A stretch of DNA of 64,000 bases from Oceanibium sediminis (GTDB lineage Bacteria > Pseudomonadota > Alphaproteobacteria > Rhodobacterales > Rhodobacteraceae): the NCBI RefSeq assembly GCF_003265325.1, contig NZ_QGNX01000001.1, positions 310,001 to 374,000 on the forward strand, in the 5' to 3' direction. The notes under the pieces are model-generated. The model saw only the letters and a list, made by a program, of their open reading frames with translations, was not told where the DNA came from and searched no databases. Position numbers and translations under genes: made by a program. Numbering within the stretch: position 1 is the stretch's first letter; each line of letters begins with the position of its first letter. Below, piece after piece: positions 28,499-36,391 of this stretch.

Positions 28499-29293
28499 AT
28501 GCAGACGCCCCTTCCCAGCGCCGATATCCGGCTGGACGGCCGGGTGGCCATCGTGACCGGCGGCACACGCGGCATCGGCGCGGAGATCGCCCGCGCCCTG
28601 CTCGCCGCTGGCTGCGAGGTCGCGATCTGCGGGCGCAGCGCCCCGGAATCCCTGCCCCGCGCAGAAGGAAGGGAGGCGCGCTTTTACGCCTGCGACGTGC
28701 GCGACGCGGCCCAGGTCGCCGCCTTCGCCGACGCGGTGGGGGCTGATTTCGGGCGTACCGACATCCTGGTGAACAACGCCGGCGGCTCGCCCGCCGTGGA
28801 CGCGGCGACCGTTTCGCCCCGCTTTCATGAAAAGATCATCGCGCTGAACCTGACCGGGCCAATCCACATGTCCCAGGCGGTGGCGGGCTGGATGCGCAAG
28901 GGCGATGCGCCGGGGGCCATCGTGAACATCGCCTCCGTCTCGGCCACGCGGCCCTCGCCGGGGACGTCCGTCTATGGCGCGGCGAAACTGGGGCTTCTAG
29001 GGCTGACGCGCAGCCTTGCCGCCGAATGGGGGCCGGAGATCCGGGTGAACGCCATCGTCGTCGGCTTGATCGAGACGGGCGGCGATCAACTGCCCTATGG
29101 CTCAATTGAAGCACGGGATGCGATTGCAGGTTCCCTGCCCGCCCGCCGCATGGGCGCGCCCGAGGATATTGCACAGGCGGTGCTGTTCCTGTCGGGGCCG
29201 ATGGCGGCCTATGTCTCCGGCGCGACGCTTGAGGTGCACGGCGGCGGTGAGAAGCCCCTGTTCCTCGACCAGGTGGAGCGGCTGGGCGGCTGA
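28499..29293 (+). CDS. SDR-family oxidoreductase
   Basis: 264-residue classical short-chain dehydrogenase: cofactor motif TGGTRGIG, NNAGG, and catalytic Ser with YGAAK. It ends in a C-terminal IAQAVLFLSGPMAAYVSGATLEVHGGG. It is transcribed divergently from fadD3 and shares the operator in the gap, so it is probably a steroid-derived hydroxyl/keto dehydrogenase or a beta-oxidation step enzyme (inference). The ATG at 28499 has GAAAGGAA about 10 bp upstream. Confidence 0.82.
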   Translation: MQTPLPSADIRLDGRVAIVTGGTRGIGAEIARALLAAGCEVAICGRSAPESLPRAEGREARFYACDVRDAAQVAAFADAVGADFGRTDILVNNAGGSPAVDAATVSPRFHEKIIALNLTGPIHMSQAVAGWMRKGDAPGAIVNIASVSATRPSPGTSVYGAAKLGLLGLTRSLAAEWGPEIRVNAIVVGLIETGGDQLPYGSIEARDAIAGSLPARRMGAPEDIAQAVLFLSGPMAAYVSGATLEVHGGGEKPLFLDQVERLGG

Positions 29294-29312
29294 CGCCGCC
29301 CGGGCCCACGTT

Positions 29313-30215
29313 TCAGGACGTCCCGTAAACCGGCTTCGCAGCCGGGCGTTCGGCCATCAGCTCCGCCACGGCAGAACCGATCTTCTCGGCAGGCCAGCGG
29401 CCATCGTTCTGCCGCGACGGCCCGTCGTTCCAGCCCAGCGACAGCCACAGCTTGCTGCCCAGAAGCTCGAACACCTGACCCGTGACTTCCGCTTCCTGCG
29501 AGCACAGCCAGGCCAACAGCGGCGCGGTGTTTTCCGGGGCGAAGACGTCCAGTCCATCTTCCTTGCGCGACATCGCCTCTCCAAAAGCGCCCTCGGTCAT
29601 GCGGGTGCGGGCCTGGGGCGCGATGGCATTCGCGGTGATCCCGTAGCGGCCCAGTTCCGCCGCCTGCACCAGCGTCAGCCCGGCAATCCCGGCCTTGGCG
29701 GCGGAATAGGCGCTTTGCCCGATGGAGCCCTGCAACCCGGCGCCAGAGGTGGTGTTGATGATCCGCGCATCGACCTGGCGCCCGGCCTTCGCCTCCGCCC
29801 GCCAGTAATCGACAGCGTGACGCGAGGTGCAGAAATGGCCGCGCAGGTGCACGCGCATCACCGCGTCCCACTCATCCACCGTGGCCGAAACGAACATCCG
29901 GTCGCGCACGATCCCGGCGTTGTTCACCACCGCGTGCAGCCCGCCGAAGGTGTCGAGCGCGGTCTGAACGATCCGCCCGCCCCCGTCCCAGTCGGCGACG
30001 TCGTCGAAATTCGCCACGGCGCGGCCGCCCATCGCCTCGATCTCGGCGACGACCTGCTCGCCGGGGCGCTCACCCGTGTCTTCGCCGTGGTTGCCGACGC
30101 CAAGGTCATTGACGACCACCGCCGCGCCCTGCCGGGCCAGTTCCAGCGCGTAGGCGCGCCCAAGGCCCCGGCCCGCGCCGGTGACGATCACAACGCGATC
30201 TTCGCAAATTCCCAT
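29313..30215 (-). CDS. SDR-family oxidoreductase, 3-hydroxyacyl-CoA dehydrogenase-like
   Basis: 300-residue SDR with TGAGRGLGRAYALELA, VVVNDLGVGNHGED, NNAGIVRD and catalytic YSAAK. The early VVNDLG pattern and a C-terminal extension resemble the dehydrogenase domain of peroxisomal multifunctional enzyme type 2, which acts on bulky side-chain CoA esters. That would suit steroid-derived acyl-CoA (inference). It is the last gene of an operon that starts at the crotonase at 35085, beginning 1 bp after the PaaY-like gene ends. Confidence 0.82.
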   Translation of the reverse strand: MGICEDRVVIVTGAGRGLGRAYALELARQGAAVVVNDLGVGNHGEDTGERPGEQVVAEIEAMGGRAVANFDDVADWDGGGRIVQTALDTFGGLHAVVNNAGIVRDRMFVSATVDEWDAVMRVHLRGHFCTSRHAVDYWRAEAKAGRQVDARIINTTSGAGLQGSIGQSAYSAAKAGIAGLTLVQAAELGRYGITANAIAPQARTRMTEGAFGEAMSRKEDGLDVFAPENTAPLLAWLCSQEAEVTGQVFELLGSKLWLSLGWNDGPSRQNDGRWPAEKIGSAVAELMAERPAAKPVYGTS

Positions 30216-30216
30216 G

Positions 30217-30834
30217 TCAGTCTTCCTTTCGATTGGTCGCGGCGCGGCGCAGGCTGACCGGCTGCGCGTCGCCATCATTGCGCCGCCGCCCCGGTTCGGG
30301 CGCGTCCAGCGGTGTGCATTCCACGAGCGACGCGCGGCAGCGTTCCGCCAGCCGCGCGTATTCGCCATCCGGCCCGTTGGCCCAGAAGATCTCGTCCTCG
30401 GAAAGCTCGCGCAAGACGCGCGCCGGGTTGCCCGCCAGCAGCCGCCGGGGCGGGATCTGCTGCCCGCCGCGCACAAGGCTCATCGCGGCGACAAGGCATT
30501 CCGCGCCGATCTCCGCCCCGTCCAGAACGACGGTGTTCATCCCGATCAGCGTGTTCGGTCCCACCCGGCAGCCATGCAGGATCGCGCCGTGGCCGATGGT
30601 GGCCCCCGCTTCCGCGATGCTGTCGTACCCGGCAGAGCCGTGCATCGTGCAATTGTCCTGCACGCTGACCCGCGCGCCCACGGTGATGCGCCCGAAATCC
30701 CCGCGCAGGCTGGCGCCGGGGCCGATCCAGGCCCCCGGCCCGACGGTGGTATCCCCGATCACCACCGCCAGCGGGTGCACGTAGGCGGTGGGATCGACGA
30801 CCGGGATGCGCCCTTCGAAACTATAGCAGGGCAC
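30217..30834 (-). CDS. PaaY-like gamma-carbonic-anhydrase-fold thioesterase
   Basis: 205-residue left-handed beta-helix protein with hexapeptide repeats (GDTTVGPGAWIGPGASLRGDFG, seen as GDTTVGPGAWIGPGAS and LRGDFG; IGHGAILHG; LIGMNTVVLDGAEIG). Three His of the zinc site are visible in DNCTMHG and GHGAILHG. The start VPCYSFEGRIPVVDP and the LRELSEDEI segment match PaaY of the phenylacetate pathway, a thioesterase that clears dead-end CoA esters. GTG at 30834 is taken as start because family similarity begins there. A CoA-salvage role is inferred. Confidence 0.8.
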   Translation of the reverse strand: MPCYSFEGRIPVVDPTAYVHPLAVVIGDTTVGPGAWIGPGASLRGDFGRITVGARVSVQDNCTMHGSAGYDSIAEAGATIGHGAILHGCRVGPNTLIGMNTVVLDGAEIGAECLVAAMSLVRGGQQIPPRRLLAGNPARVLRELSEDEIFWANGPDGEYARLAERCRASLVECTPLDAPEPGRRRNDGDAQPVSLRRAATNRKED

Positions 30835-30839
30835 GGGGC

Positions 30840-31991
30840 TTACAGCCGCTCGATGATGGTGACGTTGGCCTGGCCACCACCTTCGCACATGGTCTGAAGG
30901 CCATAACGCCCGCCGGTCCGCTCCAGCTCGTTCAGCAGCGTCGTCATCAGCCGCGCGCCGGTCGCACCCAAGGGGTGGCCGAGCGCGATGGCCCCGCCGT
31001 TCACGTTCACACGCTCATGCGGAATGCCCAGTTCCTTCATCCACGCCATGGGGATGGAGGCGAACGCCTCGTTGCATTCGAACAGGTCGATATCCTCGAT
31101 CCGCATACCGGACTTTTCCAGCGCGTAGCGGGTGGCGCGGATCGGCGCGGTCAGCATCCAGACCGGGTCATCGGCGCGCACGCTCAGGTGATGGATGCGC
31201 GCACGGGGCTTCAGCCCGTGGTCCTTCACCGCCCTTTCCGAGGCAACCAGCATCGCCGCCGCCGCATCCGCGTTCTGGCTGGAGATCCCGGCGTGGATCG
31301 TGCCCCCTTCGATCAGCGGGTTCAGGCCGGCCATACGCTCCAGCGTGGTGTCTGCGCGGGGCGGTTCGTCCACCTCGACCCCTTCGAGGGGCACGATTTC
31401 ATTGGCGAAACGCCCCTCGGCGGTGGCGGTCAGCGCGCGCTGGTGGCTGGCCAGGGCGAAGGCTTCCATGTCTTCGCGGCTCAGCTCCCACTTGTCGGCG
31501 ATGCGCTGCGCGGACAGGAACTGCCCCACCTCCTGGTCGCCGTAGCGCGCCTGCCATCCCGGCGAGGTGGTGAAGGGATCGGGGAAGCCGTACTGCTGCC
31601 CGACGATCATCGCGGCAGAGATCGGCACCATGTTCAGGTTCGCCACGCCGCCCGCGACCACCAGGTCCTGCGTGCCGCTCATCACGCCCTGCGCGGCGAA
31701 ATGCACAGCCTGCTGGGCCGAGCCGCACTGCCGGTCGACGGTGACGCCGGGCACGTGGTCGGGCAGGCCCGCGACAAGCCAGCAGGTGCGCGCGATGTCG
31801 CCCGCCTGGCTGCCGATGGTGTCGACGCAGCCGTAGACCACGTCATCCACCGCCGCCGGGTCGATCCCGGTGCGGTCCATCAGCGCCTTGATCGGATGCG
31901 CGCCGAGGTCGGCGGAATGCACATTGGCCAGCCCGCCCTTCTTGCGCCCGACGGGGGTGCGGACGGCGTCGATGATATAAGCTTCAGCCAT
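30840..31991 (-). CDS. fadA6: FadA6-like 3-ketoacyl-CoA thiolase
   Basis: 383-residue thiolase. Active-site Cys is about residue 89 in [10 protein letters not shown], with the His motif [17 protein letters not shown] and second Cys [15 protein letters not shown]. The sequence resembles actinobacterial FadA6, which cleaves the ring-opened steroid intermediate (6-methyl-3,7-dioxodecanedioyl-CoA) during C/D-ring degradation. The ATG at 31991 overlaps the stop of the upstream acyl-CoA dehydrogenase by 8 bp; PaaY follows within 5 bp. Assignment rests on family recall plus the ipd context. Confidence 0.8.
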   Translation of the reverse strand: MAEAYIIDAVRTPVGRKKGGLANVHSADLGAHPIKALMDRTGIDPAAVDDVVYGCVDTIGSQAGDIARTCWLVAGLPDHVPGVTVDRQCGSAQQAVHFAAQGVMSGTQDLVVAGGVANLNMVPISAAMIVGQQYGFPDPFTTSPGWQARYGDQEVGQFLSAQRIADKWELSREDMEAFALASHQRALTATAEGRFANEIVPLEGVEVDEPPRADTTLERMAGLNPLIEGGTIHAGISSQNADAAAAMLVASERAVKDHGLKPRARIHHLSVRADDPVWMLTAPIRATRYALEKSGMRIEDIDLFECNEAFASIPMAWMKELGIPHERVNVNGGAIALGHPLGATGARLMTTLLNELERTGGRYGLQTMCEGGGQANVTIIERL

Positions 31992-33039
31992 GGTGGTGCC
32001 TTTCCTGCGGGAAGGTCTGGTCAGGGCCGAGCGGCCCGTCGAAAACCCGTGCTGCAATGATCTTTCGGTGATGTTCCGCCGTACCCCAGAGGGAGGACAG
32101 CGCCAGCGTGCGTTTCAGGTGGAAGTGCACGTCCACTTCCCAGGAATAGCCCATCGCGCCATGCACCTGCATCGCGGTGCGCGCGGCCAGGTCCGCCGCC
32201 TCGGCAGCCGCCAGACGGGCGTGGGAAATCCGCGCGCGGCTTTGCGGCCCGGCATCGGGCTCCAGCACGGCGGCGGCGTGGACAACGGGGCGGGCGAACT
32301 CGATCTTCACCTGCGCAGTGGCGAGGTGATGCTTGATCGCCTGGTTGACGCCGATGGGGCGGCCGAACTGCTTGCGCTCCTGCGCGTAAGCCACGCCGAG
32401 GTCGACGCAGGCTTGCGCGCTGCCCAGCATCTGCGCGGCGGCGAACAGCGCCCCGCGCCCGGCGGCACGGGCCAGAAGGGCTGGCGCTGTGTCCGGCCCG
32501 GCGATGCGCTCACCCGCGCCCGGCTCGGCACTCACGCTGAACAGGTTGCGCAGCGGGTCGATCCCCGGCTCCGCCGTCAGGGTCAGGTCGGCGCGCTGGA
32601 CCAGACGCAGCCCGTCGTCATCGCACAGGATCGCGGCCTTGGCCTTGTCGGCGAAGGCGACGAAGGGGGTCAGCGGGTGCGCCAGGACGATCAGCGCGCC
32701 GTCCTCAAGCACCCGCGCCAGCGCGTCCGACGCGCCGCATTCCGCCAGCAGTGGCGCGACGACACCGGCCAAGTCCACCAGCGGTTCGGGCAAACAGACC
32801 GCGCCGCAGGCTTGCGCCACCTGCACAAGGTCCGCCCCGCCAAGGCCAAGGCCGCCGGCCTCCTCGGGCACCAGGATGCCCTGAAGACCCAGCTCGCTCA
32901 GCGCCTGCCAGCGCGCGTCGTCAAAGACGGCATCCTCGGCCATCTGGCGGCGCAGGGTCGCTGTATCGCATTTCGCCGCGAGCAGTTCGCGCGCGACGTC
33001 GGCCATCATGGCCTGTTCCTCGGTAAAGGTGAAATCCAT
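31984..33039 (-). CDS. Acyl-CoA dehydrogenase, small subunit of a putative pair
   Basis: 351-residue acyl-CoA dehydrogenase-fold protein. The FAD-contact Arg region QERKQFGRPIGVNQAIKHHLA (seen as QERKQFGRPIGV and NQAIKHH) and AMQVHGAMGYSWE are present, but the usual C-terminal GTNEI segment is replaced by SLWGTAEHHRK. It begins 12 bp after another ACAD gene. Steroid ACADs in actinobacteria often form alpha2beta2 heterotetramers from adjacent genes, and this pair fits that pattern (inference). Confidence 0.8.
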   Translation of the reverse strand: MDFTFTEEQAMMADVARELLAAKCDTATLRRQMAEDAVFDDARWQALSELGLQGILVPEEAGGLGLGGADLVQVAQACGAVCLPEPLVDLAGVVAPLLAECGASDALARVLEDGALIVLAHPLTPFVAFADKAKAAILCDDDGLRLVQRADLTLTAEPGIDPLRNLFSVSAEPGAGERIAGPDTAPALLARAAGRGALFAAAQMLGSAQACVDLGVAYAQERKQFGRPIGVNQAIKHHLATAQVKIEFARPVVHAAAVLEPDAGPQSRARISHARLAAAEAADLAARTAMQVHGAMGYSWEVDVHFHLKRTLALSSLWGTAEHHRKIIAARVFDGPLGPDQTFPQERHHHG

Positions 33040-33051
33040 CCTTCGCCCCCG

Positions 33052-34215
33052 TTACTTGCGCGGCAGGCCGAGCATCCGCTCGGCGATGATGTTGCGCTGG
33101 ATCTCGTTCGTGCCGGCATAGATCGGCCCGGCGAGCGAGAAGAGGTACCCGTCCAGCCAGTCGCCCACGTCCCCCGCGCCAGGCGCGGCGGGCATCAGTT
33201 CCGCCCGCGCGCCCAGGATCGAGATCGCGGCCCTGTGCAGGGCGATGTCCATTTCCGACCAGAAGATCTTGTTGACACTGGCCTCCGCCCCGATGGAGCC
33301 GCCCGCGATCAGGCGAGAGGCGGTGGCGTAGATCGACAGCGCATAGGCGTCCGCGTCCATCCACGCCTGCAACACCGCGTCGCGCGTGGCGGGGCCGCAA
33401 TCGTCCGCATGGGCCTGGTACAGCTCGACCAGTTGCTTCGCGGCCACCTGGAAGCGGGCCGGGCTGCGCAGCATCAGACCACGCTCAAACCCGGCGGTGG
33501 CCATGCAGATCGCCCAGCCCTCGCCTTCCTCGCCGAGGCGGTTTTCCACCGGCACGCGAACCTCGTCCAGGAACAGCTCGGCAAAGCCGGTTTCGCCGTT
33601 GATCTGCGCGATCGGCTGGCGGGTCAGACCCGGCGTGTCCAGCGGGAACAGGATCAGCGACAGGCCCTTGTGACGCTCGCTTTCCGGGTCGGTGCGGAAC
33701 AAGCCGAAGGCCCAGTCCGCATTCACTGCGCGCGAGGACCAGATCTTGTGCCCGCTCAGCACGTATTCATCCCCCTCGCGCCGGGCCTTGGCCCGCACCG
33801 CCGCAAGGTCGGAGCCCGCCTGCGGTTCCGACCAGGCCTGCGCCCAGATTTCATCGCCCCGCGCCATGGGCGGCAGGAAACGCGCTTTTTGCGCGTCACT
33901 GCCGTATTCCATCATCGTCGGGCCGAGCAGGAAGATACCGTTCTGGTTCACCCGCAAGGGCGCCCCGGCGGCGTAGTATTCCTCCTCGAAGATCAGCCAG
34001 CGGATCAGGTCCAGGTCGCGCCCGCCGTATTCCTTTGGCCAGGTGACCATGCCCCAGCCGCCTTCGTGCAGGGTCTTTTCCCATTCACGGTGCGCCTCGA
34101 ACCCCTCAAGACTGCCGTCGAAGGAGGCGGGCGGTTCCGCGGGCACATGGGCGCGCATCCAGTCGCGCACCTCGGCGCGGAACGCCTGCTGTTCAGGTGT
34201 GTAGCTCAGATCCAT
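33052..34215 (-). CDS. Acyl-CoA dehydrogenase, large subunit of a putative pair
   Basis: 387-residue acyl-CoA dehydrogenase: N-terminal DLSYTPEQQAFRAEVRDW, central AWSEPQAGSDLAAVRAKA and GHKIWSSRAVNADWAFGLF, C-terminal GPIYAGTNEIQRNIIAERML. The position of the classical catalytic Glu (YEG in medium-chain enzymes) is Ala here, so the base must be elsewhere or in the partner subunit. It lies between a crotonase (6-bp gap) and the small ACAD (12-bp gap) and probably forms a heteromer with the latter. Confidence 0.84.
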   Translation of the reverse strand: MDLSYTPEQQAFRAEVRDWMRAHVPAEPPASFDGSLEGFEAHREWEKTLHEGGWGMVTWPKEYGGRDLDLIRWLIFEEEYYAAGAPLRVNQNGIFLLGPTMMEYGSDAQKARFLPPMARGDEIWAQAWSEPQAGSDLAAVRAKARREGDEYVLSGHKIWSSRAVNADWAFGLFRTDPESERHKGLSLILFPLDTPGLTRQPIAQINGETGFAELFLDEVRVPVENRLGEEGEGWAICMATAGFERGLMLRSPARFQVAAKQLVELYQAHADDCGPATRDAVLQAWMDADAYALSIYATASRLIAGGSIGAEASVNKIFWSEMDIALHRAAISILGARAELMPAAPGAGDVGDWLDGYLFSLAGPIYAGTNEIQRNIIAERMLGLPRK

Positions 34216-34221
34216 CGCGTA

Positions 34222-35085
34222 TCAGCCCTTGCTTTCGCTCTTGTTGGATTTCGCCATGCTGGCCGCGTCCAGACCGGCCAGCCGGTCCCCGCTGACCAGC
34301 TCGTTCTGGGCGTGGGCGAAATGATGCATGTGGTAGACGGCGTCCATGCCGGTGCGCTTGCCGCGCAGATCCTCGACATGGTTGACCGCCTGCTTCGTCA
34401 GCCAGTTCCCGAGCGAGGGGCGCTGGCCCAGCCGCGCGGCCATTTCCGCCACCGTGGGTTTCAGCGCGTCGCGCGTAACGACGCGGTTCACCATGCCGAA
34501 CTGCTCGGCGCGGGCGGCGGGCATCCGATCGCCCAGCAGCAGGAATTCCTTGGCGATGCGCGGGGGCATCTCGAACGGGTGGGCGAAATACTCGACCCCC
34601 GGAATCCCCATCTTGCCCACCGGATCCTGGAAGAACGCATCGTCCGAAGCGACGATCAGATCGCACACCCAGGCCAGCATCAGCCCGCCGGCGACGCAGG
34701 CGCCCTGCACCATGGCGATGGTGGGCTTGGGGATATCGCGCCAGCGGCGGCACATCCCGAGGTAGACCTCGTGCTCGCGGGTATAGAGGAACTCCGCCCC
34801 CGGCTTGCCGACGTGGTCTTCCCACATCAGGCGGCGCTCGAAGCTGACGTCAGTGTCGCGGCCCGGGCTGCCGATGTCATGCCCGGCCGAGAAGTGCTTG
34901 CCCGCACCGCCCAGCACGATGGCCTTCACGTCGGTGTCGTCCACCGCGCGGCGGAAGGCGTCATCCAGCGCATAGGTCATCTGCGAGTTCTGCGCGTTGT
35001 TGAACTTCGGCCGGTTCATGGTGATCCAGGCCACCCCTTCCTCGACCCTGTAAAGAACCGGTTCGTCGGTTTCATATTCGGGCAT
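34222..35085 (-). CDS. Enoyl-CoA hydratase/isomerase (crotonase)
   Basis: 287-residue crotonase-fold protein. The oxyanion-hole segments are GGAGKHFSAGHDIGSP and VQGACVAGGLMLAWVCD; DPVGKMGIPGVEYF lies at the position of the catalytic acidic loop. It heads an operon: crotonase, two ACADs, thiolase, PaaY-like protein and SDR, transcribed leftwards. This is nearly a full beta-oxidation spiral. A hydration or ring-cleavage step on a steroid-derived CoA ester is likely; the exact substrate is not deducible. An operator copy lies 66 bp before the ATG. Confidence 0.83.
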   Translation of the reverse strand: MPEYETDEPVLYRVEEGVAWITMNRPKFNNAQNSQMTYALDDAFRRAVDDTDVKAIVLGGAGKHFSAGHDIGSPGRDTDVSFERRLMWEDHVGKPGAEFLYTREHEVYLGMCRRWRDIPKPTIAMVQGACVAGGLMLAWVCDLIVASDDAFFQDPVGKMGIPGVEYFAHPFEMPPRIAKEFLLLGDRMPAARAEQFGMVNRVVTRDALKPTVAEMAARLGQRPSLGNWLTKQAVNHVEDLRGKRTGMDAVYHMHHFAHAQNELVSGDRLAGLDAASMAKSNKSESKG

Positions 35086-35150
35086 GGTGCGCTCCTGTTC
35101 TGCTGTCCGGATGTTGATCCAGTGCTAGCCCGCGCGCGGCCCGGGCTTCA

Positions 35151-35166
35151 TCGTCCAATGGGACTA
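35151..35166 (-). promoter_or_regulatory. Operator copy 2, crotonase-ACAD-fadA6 operon
   Basis: TAGTCCCATTGGACGA followed by TGA on the coding strand, 66 bp before the crotonase start. It overlaps the stop codon of the upstream thioesterase gene, so a promoter here makes the crotonase operon independent of the liv operon. Confidence 0.75.
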
Positions 35167-35676
35167 ACGGGCGTTGCGGACCCTGGGATCAGGGGAAATC
35201 GCGCGGCTCGCGCCGTCCACCGGGGGCAGGGTTTCCTCACGCGCGTGGTACGCGGCGAAGGCGTCGCGCAGGGGGCCTTCCGCAAGCTTCAGGCCCCGCC
35301 GGGCGGTCAGGTCCATGTGCATCCACATCAGCTCGCACGTGGCGGCGCGGCGGCCCGCTTCGGGCTGCCACAGCTCGTAGAACAGGTGGAAGCGCTTGAA
35401 GTCGGTCCAGAGCAGGCGGACCGTGACTTCAAGCAGCTGGCCCGCCAGGCATTCGGCCTGGTAGCGCAGGTGCTTTTCCAGCCGGAAGAAGCCGCGCCGG
35501 TCCTGCTCGGCGTAGCTGCGCTCCACGCCGAGGGTCTGGAAGAAGGCCTGCTCGGCCTCCTGGAACACGGCGTCGTAGGCGGTCACGTTCATGTGGCCGT
35601 TGCGATCGATCCATGCCGGGCGGACGATGCCGCTCCAGACCGGGGCGCCCGGCGGGGCCGGGCCGACCTCAGCCAC
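35164..35676 (-). CDS. 4HBT-type acyl-CoA thioesterase
   Basis: 170-residue hotdog-fold thioesterase with the 4-hydroxybenzoyl-CoA thioesterase signature DRNGHMNVTAYDAVFQEAEQ (Asp and His at the active loop) and later LWTDFKRFHLFYEL. It would hydrolyse an acyl-CoA, perhaps a stalled intermediate, to recycle CoA. It is the last gene of the liv transporter operon, overlapping livF by 8 bp. Confidence 0.8.
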   Translation of the reverse strand: MAEVGPAPPGAPVWSGIVRPAWIDRNGHMNVTAYDAVFQEAEQAFFQTLGVERSYAEQDRRGFFRLEKHLRYQAECLAGQLLEVTVRLLWTDFKRFHLFYELWQPEAGRRAATCELMWMHMDLTARRGLKLAEGPLRDAFAAYHAREETLPPVDGASRAISPDPRVRNAR

Positions 35677-36391
35677 TGGCCATGGCCGAGCGGCGCGCCT
35701 CGTGCATCGCCGCCAGCTCCGCGTCCAGCTGGGTCGAGGGGCAGTCGATCACCACCTCGCCGCGCTGGATGATCATGGCCCGGTCCGTGTAGGGCTGGGT
35801 CACCTTCAGGTGCTGTTCCACGATCACCACCGCCGTGCCCTGCTCCGCCCAGCGGCGCAGGAACGACAGGATCGGCGGCAGAAGTGCCTGCGCCAGGCCC
35901 ATCGACGGCTCGTCGCACAAAAGCACCTTGGGCTGCGCCACGAAAGCCTGCCCGAGGGCCAGGATCTGCTGCTGCCCGCCCGACAGGTCGCGGGCGCGGG
36001 CGTTGCGCTTTTCGACCAGGATCGGGAAGACGTCGTAGATTTCCTCCAGCGTCTTTTCGAAACCGGCGCGGTCGCCCCGGCGCGCGGCGACGCCCATGCG
36101 CAGGTTGTCATAGACCGTCAGCTCGGAAAACACCCGGTGCCCGTCAAGGACCAGGCGCAGCCCCTTGCGCGCCGCCTGTTCGGGCGGCAGGCCGGTGATG
36201 TCCTCTCCGCCCAGGCGTACGGTGCCGCCGGTGGGCTTGTTGAAGCCGGAGATCGCGCGCAGAAGCGTGGATTTCCCGGCGCCGTTCTCGCCCCCGATCA
36301 GCAGGATCTCACCGGGTTCCACCTTCAGCGAGACGTTGCGCAGGACCGGGATATCGCCGTATCCGGCGGTCAGGTTGTCGACCTCAAGCAT
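35669..36391 (-). CDS. livF: Liv-type ABC transporter ATPase (LivF)
   Basis: 240-residue ABC ATPase of the branched-chain amino acid/HAAT class. Walker A GENGAGKS (about 34-41), signature LSGGQQQ, Walker B VLLCDEPSMGL and switch His in VIVEQH. It pairs with the ATPase half of the LivM-LivG fusion encoded just upstream (8-bp overlap). Given the shared operator with the catabolic genes, the cargo is more likely a steroid or acidic steroid fragment than an amino acid (inference). Confidence 0.88.
   Translation of the reverse strand: MLEVDNLTAGYGDIPVLRNVSLKVEPGEILLIGGENGAGKSTLLRAISGFNKPTGGTVRLGGEDITGLPPEQAARKGLRLVLDGHRVFSELTVYDNLRMGVAARRGDRAGFEKTLEEIYDVFPILVEKRNARARDLSGGQQQILALGQAFVAQPKVLLCDEPSMGLAQALLPPILSFLRRWAEQGTAVVIVEQHLKVTQPYTDRAMIIQRGEVVIDCPSTQLDAELAAMHEARRSAMASG

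Noticed and set aside
34640-34655. Operator-like TCGTCCGAAGCGACGA inside the crotonase gene
   Set aside because: It lies mid-gene and encodes conserved crotonase residues (ASDDAFF); the arms differ from the consensus, and no start codon lies at the usual distance.
31990-35772. 1260-codon open frame on the plus strand opposite the ACAD-crotonase operon
   Set aside because: It runs through five well-supported minus-strand genes and their boundaries, and the translation shows no family motif.
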